NCBI GenBank assembly: GCA_034670405.1
Contig: JAXDDX010000053.1
Coordinates: 1,641,001 to 1,705,000 of the forward strand
DNA from: Hoplostethus atlanticus
Taxonomy: Eukaryota > Chordata > Actinopteri > Trachichthyiformes > Trachichthyidae
Length of the DNA stretch: 64,000 bases
Reading direction: 5' to 3'
Made by a program: the position numbers and the translations under genes. The notes under the pieces are model-generated. The model ran no database searches and was not told the DNA's origin. It saw only the letters and a program-made list of their open reading frames with translations. Below, piece by piece: positions 36,501 to 47,775 of the stretch; positions within the stretch are counted from its first letter, which is position 1; each line of letters begins with the position of its first letter.

Positions 36501-38089
36501 GATAGGAAGAAAAATGATGTATGATAGGAAAAAATAAACATGGAAACATCTGATCCCAAAAGAGAAACGGTGAATAAAAACGTTGACTGCACCAAAACCT
36601 CGACTTTGAGATGCTGATGACCTTGAGATGCTGAACACCGACCTGCTCTGAGTAAGAGCATCGACTGAAGGACTTAAAATAACAATGAAATAAACAATTA
36701 AGACCTCTGGACCAGTTTTTAGTCCTGTCTGAATAGAATGCAATAGAAACATACTCAACTAACCACCATTTTGCCCATGTTGAGCTTTCTGTCGGGGGGT
36801 TACCTTCCTGGTCTCTGTGGTTTCACCTCTTTGTCAGTCAGGGTGTCTCTGGTCTTTGTTAGTGGTGTTTGGCGGCTCGGGCCCTTTAATACCGTTTAAC
36901 GCCGCTGGAGAAACGCCAAACCACCGTCGATGGCAGGCCTGGTTCTCCCAGGGAGGAGGAGGAGGAGGAGGAGGATGAGGATGAGGATGGAGCTGAACCC
37001 TCAGTTATGTAACGCCTGGAAAAGTCAGACGAGGCGACGCTGCCGTCTCCACGTCAGATAAAAGCTTCCTCCCTGTGTTGTGTTCGTGTTGTCACGTCTT
37101 TGTTTCTACCGGCGTGAACGGGAGTCTCAGATCCGCTGGGCAGCTTGTAGACACTAACGAGGAGCAGGGGGCTTCGGTCCAGCTCGCTCCAACCAACACA
37201 TCTGGATGTGCTTTAGGAGGAAGACCTCAAAACCGACGAAGGAGAGGAAGGGAACAGGCCGGGAATGAGCTGGCAGAGTCGGAAAAAAGAAGAGGGAGTG
37301 AAAAACGAGAGGAAGGGGGAGGAGGAAGAGGGAAGGAATTAACTGTTTGCTGTCCAGACGATCTGAAAGTGTTAATGTGAGATCCTCGTTGTCATCCAGT
37401 CTCCATCTTCGTCTCCCAGCCTCACTGTGGTGTTCCTCACCTGTCAATCAAACAGTGTGTCCAGTACTGTGACGTCTTTCTCCTTGGATTTCCTGTTGAT
37501 GGAGTTTGAGTTCCTGTAGGTGGCGCTCTTTTCTTTGTCTGTTCAGCCATGGTGGCTATCGCTGCTCATGCTAACTACCCAGTTCTTCTTCTGTTGAAAT
37601 GTAAAACGCATCACTTCCTGTCTCCAGAGGGTTCCTCCTGGTAAAGACCGACCTGACACCGGGTGTTGAGAGCAGCAGATGGAAAAGATTCATGACCTGG
37701 TAGAGGTTGATGATGTTGAGGATCAGAGAGAGGAGAGGAAGAGATGTAGAGGAAATGTCTCAGGTTATTACTTTAATGACACCTAAAGCTCTCCTCCTCC
37801 CAGTTTGTCTCTACATCAAACCAGATGGAGGAGGGGTGAACATATGGCAGAAGGGAAACCCCTTCAGACCTTCTCCTCAGTCCAGTGACTCATAGACGTG
37901 AGTCAGTTCACAGTGTGACTGATTTCCATTAAGTACCAGATCAGACCTCGTGTCTGATCTGGTAGAGAACATGCGGTTCATTGGCCAGCTGACCTGCCAG
38001 TCAGAGCTCAGAGGATTAAAGCTGCAGGAACAACTTGATGTAAGAAAAACCTTCAAACCAGGAAGAGAAGAGACTGACTGAGACTCACC
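33521..38089. other. Intergenic, repeats only
   Basis: No gene recognised. It holds a GT-rich microsatellite (33620-33668), five copies of the 11-mer CAGCTTCCCAT (35118-35168), a LINE-like fragment at about 36318-36545 (TTAATCCCTTTGGGGGAGTT, related to 40577-40660), and a (GGA)n patch at 36955-36985. The short open frames have no family signature. Confidence 0.5.
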
Positions 38090-38095
38090 CTACTA

Positions 38096-38245
38096 GTAGT
38101 ACTACTACTACTACTATTACTACTACTTCTACTATTACTACTACTACTACTACTACTACTACTATTACTACTACTATTATTATTACTACTATTACTACTA
38201 TTATTATTACTACTACTACTACTACTATTACTACTACTACTACTG
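38096..38245. repeat. (ACT)n/(ATT)n microsatellite
   Basis: About 150 bases of ACT and ATT trinucleotides with interruptions. Confidence 0.9.
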
Positions 38246-38629
38246 TAGGAGCTATTTGTTTACTTTGAATATTTGATTTGTTTAAATCTGTTTATTTTCT
38301 GTTTCAACACTGGGGGCAAGAGAGAGCCCTAATAGGTATTTAGTAGGACAGGTGTGTGGGGCGGGCATGCAGCCAGGAAGGGCATATGGTTTTTTACCAG
38401 AGCGAGAGAGAGACAGAGTTTTGTTTGTTTGCTCATAAATCTGGAAATAATCAATTGCATACTCAAGACTTGGACTGGACAGTGGATCTCATTTTTCACC
38501 TGAGTTATCAACTACTTGACTGGCGCATCAGTGGCTTTTTGAACTTTATTGGACAATATAAGCTAAGGGGAATCAATGGACAAATAGCCACTACAACTAC
38601 TACTTTCACTACTACTATTACTCGCACTA

Positions 38630-38998
38630 ATTAGATTAAACTTTATTGTCATTGCACAAAGTACAAGTACTGAGACAACAAAATGCAGTTTGGCAAAGTG
38701 CAAATAGCAGTAAAGTGGAAATGTACATATGTATAGTGGTAATATAAATATATTAACTAAACAGTAAGAGATAGATATGAATATGCTAAGATATATACAG
38801 TATGGACAATATTGACAGTATGAACAGTGTGAAGTGAATACTTTATGTACAGTATAAACAATAATGGCAGTATTAACAATGAACAGATGAATACGCTAAA
38901 TATGTACAGCATAAATGATGATAGTATAAACGGTAAAACAGTAAAACAGAGTACAAAATATCTGGTGCAAGGTATGCATAGTACAAATATATAGATAA
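38630..38998. repeat. Non-LTR retrotransposon 3'-end fragment
   Basis: Begins TTAGATTAAACTTTATTGTC, with GCACAAAGTACAAGTA and AAATGCAG following, as in the fragment at 8169-8236. It continues into imperfect 'AGTATGAACAGT/ATATGTACAG' repeats. Fish LINE 3' end in reverse orientation; family not assigned. Confidence 0.55.
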
Positions 38999-39075
38999 AT
39001 CCTCATACTACTATTACTGTTACTGCTAATCCTTATACTCGTTCAAATACTAACTAATCCTTACAGACCTGGAGG

Positions 39076-39660
39076 TTAACAGTTTTCAACACTCCATATG
39101 ATGTCTGTTGTTACTGACACCTCTGAGTCGGTGGCGCGTGGATGTGAGGAGGTTTTATAATAAACCGTCTTACAGCTTTTCACTAAATCAACAATTATTG
39201 CCTGATCAGGTTGATGGATGATGGTTTTAGTTTCTTGGAGGTGATGTGGGTCTGAAGGAGAAGCCTCGTTGTGATAGCATCTTCTGGTTGGAGCTCGGTG
39301 ATTGCACAGCGCTGCTCCGCGGTTACCGCGGTGAGATATGAAGCGATGGTCACCACAATCCAAATGTTGATGCAAATGTGACCGGTCTGGTCCTGTGTTC
39401 GTATGTCTGCGTTGTGTATGAAATGATAGACTGGACCTCTGCTTGCTCAATGATTGTGCATTTATTCTGGGAAGAATAAAAGAAAGATAAGGAGAATGCA
39501 GTCTTCTGGCTATTCCTGGCTGGTCATCAACCTCTCCACAGAATGCTCTCAGCAACTGAGGAGGAAGCCCGCGCGCGACGCTGATGACATCATCAAAAAG
39601 AGCAAAACACAACATCCTCAAAACAAATGAACAAAACTCCCAGAAATGACTCCAACCCAC
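39076..39660 (-). other. Unassigned 194-codon open frame
   Basis: The longest unexplained frame between b4galt1 and exosc3. It starts MGWSHFWEFCSFVLRMLCFA, is rich in His, Arg and Ser (HHLQETKTIIHQPDQ), and has no domain I recognise. No intron signals, TATA box or neighbours make it a gene. It may be chance or part of an old retroelement. Confidence 0.2.
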
Positions 39661-40560
39661 TTAGAAATAACTTAAATGTTAGAAAACACTTAGAAAAACA
39701 ACAAAACTAAAATAAGCAGGGATTTCTGGTGAAATACATCACATATTTTATACGCTACACAAATTGGAAAATGAAACTCCAATCCCACAGTAACATTTTA
39801 ATTTTCCACTTCTGCGTTATTATTTGAGTCAATATGAAAATTAAAATGCAATCATTTGATTATCATTTGTATCTTCGTGTACTGGTTTGCACATTCACTG
39901 ACAATATTAAGATGTTAAGGATGTTATAATGTTATCAACACTTGTCCGATTGGTGGTTCACAAAACTGCGAAAGTGAGAAACAGCGCCCCCTTTTGAAAT
40001 GGAATTTTCTTGCTCTTATACGGTGGCCCTGAGAGCTCAACGCACTGCAACTTAAAAAAACACATGCAAATTAAGAAAACATCTTCATCAATTTGACAAC
40101 ACACGCAACAAATTAAGACAACTTAAAGGCTCTGTCCAAAGGCATACCAACACACCAGAGGCAAGCAGGTATACATGAGAAAATTGCTTTTAATTTCATT
40201 ACTTTTCAGGAGGAATGAAGCGTTGTTTGTTTCAACGAGCTGTAAGGGTACCAACAAACTCAACACCTCAGATGTCGACACTGAGAAAACTCAACCTTGT
40301 TTTCTTGGTTTTCAGTGTTCAGTGTGTGTTGCCATGGAAGGAAATCGCTTTACTAGTCCAGGGAAGAGTTTCATCATATCAGTCATTTAGTGATCATAAC
40401 TATTACATGTATGTTTGGTTAGTGGTCGACGTTAAACAGCTTTTGGTGATGTGAGTCTGTTCCTGTTTGTTTTAACGTGTTGATCTACCTTACACAAATA
40501 TAAGAGTTTATTTAGTTTAGTTTACTTTACTTTAGTTTACTTTACTTTAGTTTGGTTCAG

Positions 40561-40760
40561 TTTTTTTTTTTTTTTTTTATCCCTTTGGGGAAATTGGGAA
40601 TAGTAACAGGATACAGCAAATAAAAATAGGATATAAATGAGAAAAGAACTGAGGATTTTAAACACAATTCAGTTTTAACACTAAAACATGTTAAAAATAA
40701 ATCTATGAATGAAAAATATGACAAAAGTATGGATTACAGCATTATGAGTAATTATGTAAT
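40561..40760. repeat. Poly-T and LINE-like fragment
   Basis: T19 is followed by ATCCCTTTGGGGAAATTGGG and CAGGATACAGCAAATAAA, the same order as at 36330-36400. It looks like the reverse-orientation 3' end of a fish LINE. Confidence 0.5.
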
Positions 40761-40926
40761 ATAAAATATATATAGAAATGTGTGTGTGTGTGTTTCAATA
40801 TTATGTGAGCATGTCTGGACATCACCGCTGCCTCCTGTCATAAATGATATTCTATCAGCTTTGGACAATCATCAATTCTGCGCAGCACTTCCTGTAGATG
40901 TGTGTACGGCCTTCGACGGGTTGATC

Positions 40927-41115
40927 GTTGCATTCTTTTACACAAACCTTTACAAACATTATTTTACAAACATTCTTTACACAAACTTTTACAAACATTC
41001 TTTTACACAAACCTTTACAAACATTCTTTTACACAAACCTTTACAAACATTCTTTTACACAAACCTTTACATTCTTTTACACAAACCTTTACAAACATTC
41101 TTTTACAAAAAATAT
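40927..41115 (+). repeat. 27-bp AT-rich minisatellite
   Basis: About seven diverged copies of ACAAACATTCTTTTACAC plus AAACCTTT. All three forward frames stay open across it only because the unit length is divisible by three and free of stops. Confidence 0.85.
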
Positions 41116-42930
41116 TTTACACCAGATCTTTCACCGCTTTTACATCAGAGCATTGTTGAGTCTCGCTCCAGGACTGGGTGTCCCTTCAGGTCCTCACAGC
41201 CCTGAGGCACTCTGAGACATTGGCGGCACTGAATGAATTCAAGACGACTGTAAATCTTTCATGTGAATCATAAATCAGCTTCAATTGTGAATGTTTTATG
41301 TAATTTGTATTTAATTCATTGTATTCTTTGTCTTTTAGCTACCAATTTAAATATCTATTTGTTTTTACTTTGTTCTACTGATTTTACTTTTCAGTGTGTT
41401 GTCCTGCTCTCGGTTTGTTCTGGTTTGTTCTTTCACGAATCATCCTTTGGTGACCTGATGATGACTAATATCCCCACAGAGAGAGGCGGCACTGTATTGA
41501 TTATTATTGATCTATGTTGTTAGATAGTAGTGGATTTCACTATATTGAGTTCTAGTTTTTACAGTGTTTCTGTGTTTCACCTCTATGAACAAGCCGATTC
41601 TCCGAAGAGAAAATAAAACCTTCAAAATAGAAATTTTACCTCCACAGCTCAACTTGCACCAGCCTTTTGAAATCTCAGTTTTCACTCATCTGACTGACGC
41701 AAACATTGGTACATCCCCGGTTGGACCGGTTCCCCTAGATCCGAGGAAGGATGAACTTTACATTAAAGAGCCTATCCCATATATGTCAAGTGCCAGCAGG
41801 TCTACAGCTACAGAGATGTTGTAGTGGGATGTGGATCAGGACTGAACGATACTCTCCAGACTTTCAGGAGACTAAAGGGTTTCTCTTCCTCAGGAGAGAC
41901 TAAAGGGTTTGTCTTCCTCAGCAGGAGACTAAAGGGTTTCTATTCCTCAAACCAACTCAACTCTGCTGAGAAATGTTTTGGACCTTAAAGGTTTGAGCTC
42001 AAGGAAGGTCAGTCATGAGCAGAGGAACCCCAACTACCTCATCACTGATTCCAGATCAGTAGGTTCCCCACAAGACTAGTCAAGTCAACTTGTGGACATT
42101 TAGTCAGTACAGGTCCAGAGGCCAGGGCGCTCTCCGGACCGTTTCCTTTTCCATCATATTGATCGATTCTCACCAGAATCTCATCAGTTGCTTCTCTGTA
42201 GATCTGCTCCTGTCTCTTCTATTAATGGGATCTGGTCCAATCAGTTGCCCACCTGATATGATGGACATCAGTTTGATTGATCAATACCACACTGGTTGTC
42301 TATGAGGTGGTTAACACTGTCGCCTCCCAGCCAGAAGGTCCTGGGTTCAGATCCCAGTCCACAGTCCAACCACTGCAGGTGAACTGGAGCCTCTGAACTG
42401 TTTAGTGGAGAGTTTTAGTGTCCCATGATGGTTTACATTGTTTGAGAGGCTTTTCACCCTGATGAGAAGAAAATACTTGAGAGGGAAACACAATACTGAG
42501 ATATTTTATTTCTTCTGAACTCAAACAAAAAGCAGTTTCTTCCCTTTGTGGGTCCGGCTGATTTTAGATGATGTGCAGTCCTTCCAGACATCAACTCTTA
42601 AATAAATAAATACAGATACACTAAAGTTTTGATTTATTACAAAGCATTCATTATTTTATCAGTTACAAAATAGACAAAACAGTTTGAATGTACAGGTAGA
42701 AACGTGAACAGATAACAAAGATCAAAACTTACATGTTTTGTTTTAAAACAATGTAAACTTTAACTTCTATTTTCGAGTCGACCTCAAACCCCGGCTGGGC
42801 GCTGCCTTGTCTGTCTGTTGAAACAGAATCGAAATCCACTAATTCAGATGAGACGTTGAGACAAAATCCACCGGGAGAGAAGACGGTCGAATAAACATCA
42901 TGGAGGAAACAGTCAAACTTAGACGGGGTG
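41116..42930. other. Intergenic between convergent b4galt1 and exosc3; exosc3 3' UTR
   Basis: No gene. Three tandem GACTAAAGGGTTT units lie at 41868-41950. About 42303-42370 (CACTGTCGCCTCCCAGCCAG, AAGGTCCTGGGTTCAGATCC) is a tRNA-like SINE head. The right side holds the exosc3 3' UTR, with a reverse-strand AATAAA at 42633-42638, about 290 bases after the stop. Confidence 0.5.
42633..42638 (-). terminator. Candidate exosc3 polyadenylation signal
   Basis: AATAAA on the minus strand, about 290 bases past the exosc3 stop codon. Other reverse AATAAA-like hexamers lie near 42505. Confidence 0.4.
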
Positions 42931-43138
42931 CTATAGCGCCCCCTGGGCTACCCTCCTGAAGAGGGCGTGTCTCTGCTGGGCCGTCATGTTCTCGCAGCTC
43001 TCCAGGAGGTTGGCGATGACGAGGGTCCGCTGGACGCTGCCGGCCTTCACCCAGACCCGGCCGTTCATCCCCACCACCAGCTCGAAGGGAAACAGCTTCT
43101 CCAGGTCCTTGATGATGTCACTCTGAGGGGCCAGCAGC
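42931..43138 (-). CDS. exosc3: exosc3 exon 4 (last, with stop)
   Basis: The 208 bp encode [55 protein letters not shown] and RRVAQGAL, stop TAG at 42931-42933. It forms most of the KH domain. The acceptor is AG directly after a run of 20 C. Confidence 0.93.
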
Positions 43139-43857
43139 CTGGGGGGGGGGGGGGGGGGGGCGAGAGAGGCTGCATCATCTGGTGACACGATTACTGTCGC
43201 TTTGTTTATATTTATATAGATAAGACAGGAAGACGAGGAACTGCAGGTCAGGACACCAAGACACAAAAGCATCAATAACCCGAAAGACTCTGAAAAGAGT
43301 CTCTCTCCAAAGAGATGAAAAAAAAAAAGGTTGAGATTTTTTAACTAGTTGCTTAAAATTCCCGGAAGTGAATTCTGAAGTTGCTTTGGGACCGTAGACA
43401 CTTTGCTGAGGTGGTTTAATATTACTGTATGCCAGCTGGTGGCCAGCAGGGGGCGCCGTATCAGCAGAGGACAGTAGCGCAGTACCAGGCGGCTAGGCAT
43501 AAAATCTAGATAAATCATTTCATTTTTAATTTATTTCATCCACAAAATGAAAATACCGTTTTCAACTCCGTCCACGAAATTAAAGTCACACTCTCAGTTT
43601 CGTGCACGAGATGAAGTGTTGTTTCTGCATTCTGTGGACGAAATCAAACAAGGAGTTTTGGGACTTTCGTGTGATGAAAATGCATTTGACGCCCCGACGT
43701 ACCTTCGCACCAATCCCACCGACACCTTGAAGAGGAATCCCCCGGCGCCGAACACGCCCAGCCCGTTGGCTCGGCCCGAGCTGTCGATGCACACCAGCTC
43801 CGGCTCCATGTCCTTATTGGCTATGATGAACTGACAGAATACCAGGTCCCCCACCTT

Positions 43858-43909
<52 letters not shown>

Positions 43910-44213
43910 AATGATCACAACTCGTGCTTGTTCCTGCAATAGTTTAATAACAGATAAAAAAATCTATTCAAATCTATTCAAATCTCAGTGTGACGTCCGG
44001 TCGCTCCAACCTGCACGTTGGGTCTGTTCCTCTTGGTGGCGCCCTCGAACGCCAGGTAGGACAGCGACGCCTGTTCGCTCCCGCCCACATCCACCTTGAA
44101 GACGTCGCCTGACTTGGCCGTAACGATGCCAATCACACTTTCTCCCTTGGCCGGAACGTACTGAGGAGGAACGAGAGAAACCGAGTCAATGGACGATTCA
44201 ATTTAAAGGAAAC

Positions 44214-44250
<37 letters not shown>

Positions 44251-45436
44251 TAACAACAACAATAATAATATCGGTTTCGTGATTCAAGACATTCAGTGTT
44301 GGAATTTACTCGTTTGGTGAACCCAGTTTTCCTCAACCAGTCTCCTCTACTTCAGTTAGTGAATTCCTACATTTCCCAGAATTCCTTTCAACAACCCCCA
44401 GAGAACATACCTGAACTTGGTTGTATTCAGATGTGGTGTGCAGAGAGCGATAGTGGGAGCAAGAGAGAGTTTTTCTAGTCAAGAGAAAGTGGGTTACACC
44501 TTTTAGTGAAACTGTATCAGTATAAACTGCACTGTAGGTGGGGCTTGTAGGCATTTCACTGTATGGAACACACCTACTGTATCTACTACATGTGACAAAT
44601 AAACTTGACCTATTTTCTGTCTAGCTTTCTACTATCATCGATCTCTTACGTTCGGCTTAGTTTTGATTAACCACTTCCCCAAACCTCATTCAAAAATCTG
44701 TTAATTTAAAGTTTCATTGCTTATCGGCAAAGGAACATTCCTAGTAGAACATGGCATTTGACCCCAGAAGAAGATTCAGGGTCTTCTGGTAAATTCGGCA
44801 CCCAGCTGATCCACCAAGCAGCATTAGTTCAATGAAAACTCAACTTTTAGAAGTGATCCCACTGCTCCCTACCGCCCACCTCAGTTTATTTTGGTGGAAG
44901 AAAACTGCGGGAATAACGGAGACAATTCAAGAAGCTGTTTTTTATTTTAAAAGAATTATATGTATGCCGAATTGAAGACTGGACCCAAAACATTAAGAAA
45001 CCGTCTTAAGTCTTGCCCTACATTTGCCGATACGCAAGGAAGCATTAAACTGTCAGATTTCTGAATGGAGTTTGCCGTGTCGTTCTCTCCAGACAGCAAA
45101 GACCGGAACATCTCGGGGCTAGCGGAAGGGGTTTTACAGGACGAAACTACAAACACACAAAACTTTACACATTCAGACTTTGGGGGATTTCGTACCGTTG
45201 TTAGTTCTTACCCGTCTCTGTTGTGAGTCGATCCAGAACATGTTGGGTTGTTTGTGTCGGAGAACTCCGCTTTTACACACCAGAACCTGGTCTCCGTTCC
45301 GCCGTAATCCTGGACCGCAAACCACTTTCTCTGCTTTAACCGTGTCGGTTAGAGAAATAGTTTCATCCGCTTCAGAAGAGAACTCATCGCCTGGCAATAA
45401 AACCTCTCCAACTTTATCTTTAAAACAGGAGTACAT
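42931..45436 (-). CDS. exosc3: Exosome complex component RRP40 (complete, 4 exons)
   Basis: Cap subunit of the nuclear and cytoplasmic RNA exosome, which degrades and trims RNA 3' to 5'. It has no catalysis of its own; its S1 and KH domains bind RNA at the pore entrance. The exons are 225, 150, 152 and 208 bp with correct phases and GT-AG sites, giving 244 residues (human protein 275; the human N-terminus is longer). Residues 1-75 are the N-terminal domain ([27 protein letters not shown]). Next comes the S1 domain ([40 protein letters not shown]), and then the KH domain with the GxNG motif in [10 protein letters not shown]. It ends [11 protein letters not shown] 45436 has G at -3 and aligns with the family core, but an upstream start cannot be excluded. 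Only 209 bp separate the ATG from a Tc1 transposon. Confidence 0.93.
43141..43160. repeat. G20 homopolymer (C20 on the exosc3 sense strand)
   Basis: Twenty G on the plus strand. In the exosc3 transcript it is C20 and forms the entire pyrimidine tract of the exon 4 acceptor. Confidence 0.9.
43161..43702. other. exosc3 intron 3
   Basis: No other gene. A small repeat with 'GTCCACGAAATTAAAG' / 'GTGGACGAAATC' motifs lies at 43540-43645. Confidence 0.5.
43703..43854 (-). CDS. exosc3: exosc3 exon 3
   Basis: The 152 bp encode [40 protein letters not shown] and [10 protein letters not shown], ending two bases into an Arg codon; donor GTACGT. It is the end of the S1 domain and start of the KH domain. 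The acceptor TTAAAG directly follows a (GT)n microsatellite. Confidence 0.93.
43861..43907. repeat. (CA)23 microsatellite in the exosc3 intron 2 acceptor
   Basis: On the sense strand this is (GT)n followed by TTAAAG and the exon. Confidence 0.9.
44011..44160 (-). CDS. exosc3: exosc3 exon 2
   Basis: The 150 bp (50 codons, phase 0 at both ends) encode [40 protein letters not shown] and [10 protein letters not shown]. Acceptor CCTCAG, donor GTTGGA (non-consensus at +3 to +5). Core of the S1 domain. Confidence 0.93.
44216..44268. repeat. (AAT)n/(AAC)n microsatellite in exosc3 intron 1
   Basis: About 17 trinucleotide units, mostly AAT with AAC interruptions. Confidence 0.9.
44269..45211. other. 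exosc3 intron 1
   Basis: No exon. Positions about 44330-44605 look like a fish retroposon (ending ACATGTGACAAATAAACTTG, a common tail). Confidence 0.5.
45212..45436 (-). CDS. exosc3: exosc3 exon 1 (with start codon)
   Basis: The 225 bp (75 codons) run from ATG at 45436-45434 to donor GTAAGA. They encode [19 protein letters not shown], then [38 protein letters not shown]. The VLLPGDE and GPGLRR blocks match the RRP40 N-terminal domain. The start is the only in-frame ATG before the conserved part. Confidence 0.88.
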
Positions 45437-45645
45437 GGCTTCCCGATCTGTGTTCAGGCAGACATGTGTTGGTCGGGGGACAGAATTTAATGTGACACAG
45501 GAAGCAGGAAAAACAAAAACATTACTGAGGCGTTTTCCTGCAGCGCCCTCTGCGGTGCGGGAATGAGCATTACATCTACAACAATATTCATTATAGTTAG
45601 TTATAAAACCTTAAGGAACAATAACTATAGTAATGCTAAGATATA
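45437..45645 (-). promoter_or_regulatory. Probable exosc3 5' UTR and proximal promoter
   Basis: This 209-bp stretch between the exosc3 ATG and the Tc1 element must hold the proximal promoter unless transcription starts in the transposon. No TATA box is obvious, and no motif is strong enough to name. Confidence 0.35.
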
Positions 45646-47284
45646 CAGTACCAGTCAAAAGTTTGGACACACCTTCTCATTCAATGGTTTTTCATTATTT
45701 TTTATTATTTTCTACATTGTAGATTAATACTGAAGACATCAAAACTATGAAAGAACACATATGGAATTATGTAGTAAACAAAAAAGTGTTAAACAAACCA
45801 GAATATGTTTTATATTTTAGATTCTCCAAAGTAGCCACCTTTTGCTTTGATGACAGCTTTGCACACTCTTGGCATTCTCTCAATCAGCTTCATGAGGTAG
45901 TCACCTGGAATGGTTTTCCAACAGTCTTGAAGGAGTTCCCAGAGGTGCTGAGCACTTGTTGGCTGCTTTTCCTTCACTCTGCGGTCCAACTCATCCCAAA
46001 CCATCTCAATTGGGTTTAGGTCGGGTGATTGTGGAGGCCAGGTCATCTGACGAAGCACTCCATCACTCTCCTTCTTGGTCAAATAGCCCTTACATAGCCT
46101 GGAAGTGTGTTTGGGGTCATTGTCCTGTTGAAAAACAAATGATGGTCCCACTAAGCGCAAACCAGATGGGATGGCATGTCGCTGCAGAATGCTGTGGTAG
46201 CCATGCTGGTTAAGTGTGCCTTGAATTTTGAATAAATCACCAACAGTGTCACCAGCAAAGCACCCCCACACCATCACACCTCCTCCTCCATGCTTCACGG
46301 TGGGAACCACGCATGCAGAAACCATCCGCTTACCGTCTCTGCGTCTCACAAAGACACGGCGGTTGGAACCAAAAATCGCAAATTTGGACTCATCAGACCA
46401 AAGTACAGATTTCCACTGGTCTAATGTCCATTCCTTGTGTTTCTTGGCCCAAACAATTCTCTTCTTGTTATTCTTCCTCAGTAGTGGCTTCTTTGCAGCA
46501 ATTCGACCATGAAGGCCTGATTCACGCAGTCTCCTCTGAACAGTTGATGTTGAGATGTGTCTGCTACTTGAACTCTGTGAAGCATTCATGTGGGCTCTAA
46601 TCTGAGGTGCTGTTAATTTGCGGTTTCTGAGGCTGGTAACTCTAATAAACTTATCCTCTGCAGCAGAGGTGACTCTTGGTCTTCCTTTCCTGGGGCGGTC
46701 CTCATGAGAGCCAGTTTCATCATAGCGTTTGATGGTTTTCGCAACTGCACTTGAGGATACATTCAAAGTTCTTGAGATTTTCCGGATTGACTGACCTTCA
46801 TGTCTTAAAGTAATGATGGACTGTCGTTTCTCTTTACTTAGTTGAGTAGTTCTTGCCATAATATGGATTAGAACAGTAGTCGAATAGGGCTATTCACTGT
46901 ATCCAACTGTGTACTAGCCCTACCTCTGCACAACACAACTGATGGTCTCAAACACATTAAGAAGGCAAGAAATTCCACAAATTAACCCTTGGCAAGGCAC
47001 ACCTGTTAATTGAAAACCATTCCAGGTGACTACCTCATGAAGCTGATTGAGAGAATGCCAAGAGTGTGCAAAGCTGTCATCAAAGCAAAAGGTGGCTACT
47101 TTGAAGAATCTAAAATATAAAACATATTCTGGTTTGTTTAACACTTTTTTGTTTACTACATAATTCCATATGTGTTCTTTCATAGTTTTGATGTCTTCAG
47201 TATTAATCTACAATGTAGAAAATAATAAAAAATAATGAAAAACCATTGAATGAGAAGGTGTGTCCAAACTTTTGACTGGTACTG
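45646..47284 (-). mobile_element. Tc1-like transposon (DD38E, Intruder-type), complete
   Basis: The 1639-bp element is bounded by CAGTACCAGTCAAAAGTTTG on both sides in inverted orientation and flanked by TA on both sides (45644-45645, 47285-47286). The inverted repeats are unusually long, about 275 bp (45646-45920 against 47010-47284), nearly identical, and include the last codons of the transposase gene. One intact 349-residue transposase lies on the minus strand. Near-identical ends and an open gene point to a recent insertion. The element lies 209 bp upstream of exosc3. Confidence 0.93.
45810..46859 (-). CDS. Tc1/mariner-type transposase, intact
   Basis: The 349-residue cut-and-paste transposase is preceded by the element's own 5' end. 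Residues 1-110 hold two helix-turn-helix DNA-binding domains joined by a GRPR AT-hook-like motif (59-62). The DDE catalytic triad reads D156 (LWSDESKF), D246 (FQQDNDPKH) and E285 ([10 protein letters not shown]), with the glycine-rich box [11 protein letters not shown] at 190-200. Thirty-eight residues separate D246 and E285, where classic Tc1 has 34; this spacing defines the DD38E group described as Intruder, a sister of Tc1 known from fish. No stop or frameshift was seen, so the enzyme may be functional. Confidence 0.93.
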   Translation of the reverse strand: MARTTQLSKEKRQSIITLRHEGQSIRKISRTLNVSSSAVAKTIKRYDETGSHEDRPRKGRPRVTSAAEDKFIRVTSLRNRKLTAPQIRAHMNASQSSSSRHISTSTVQRRLRESGLHGRIAAKKPLLRKNNKKRIVWAKKHKEWTLDQWKSVLWSDESKFAIFGSNRRVFVRRRDGKRMVSACVVPTVKHGGGGVMVWGCFAGDTVGDLFKIQGTLNQHGYHSILQRHAIPSGLRLVGPSFVFQQDNDPKHTSRLCKGYLTKKESDGVLRQMTWPPQSPDLNPIEMVWDELDRRVKEKQPTSAQHLWELLQDCWKTIPGDYLMKLIERMPRVCKAVIKAKGGYFGESKI

Positions 47285-47431
47285 TATTTTAGAGAGATAC
47301 TTTACAAATATACTGACTATAACTAATATGTATACTTTATACCATAAAGTACTTTAAGCTCTCTATAAACTCCCTATAGGAATATTATGACCATTATTTA
47401 TATTATGTGATGGATAACTGTTAATCATTAC
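47285..47431. other. Spacer between Tc1 element and L2 LINE
   Basis: AT-rich, nothing recognised. Confidence 0.5.
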
Positions 47432-47775
47432 ATTACATTACATTACAGTCATTTAGCAGACGCTTTTATCCAAAGCGACTTACAATAAGTGCATTCAACA
47501 TAGGTAGGCAAGAAAACTACTAGTCACCAGAAATCGTAAGTGCATTTCCTTCCTAAACAAGCAACTAAGAGCATAACTAGTGTTAAGGTAAGAGTGCAAT
47601 AAGTTAGCAACCTACTATATCTTAAACAAATGAGACAAATAAGAGAATCAAATAAACAAGAGCTAAGACAACTAAGTGAACCAAATAAGCAAGAGCTAAG
47701 ACAAATAAGTGTATCAAATGAACAAGAGCCAATAAACAAGAGCTCAGACACATAATTGACGACAAATAGGCAAGG

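Noticed and set aside
40780..41205. 141-codon forward frame with 'FTNILLHKPLQT' repeats
   Set aside because: Product of the 27-bp minisatellite.
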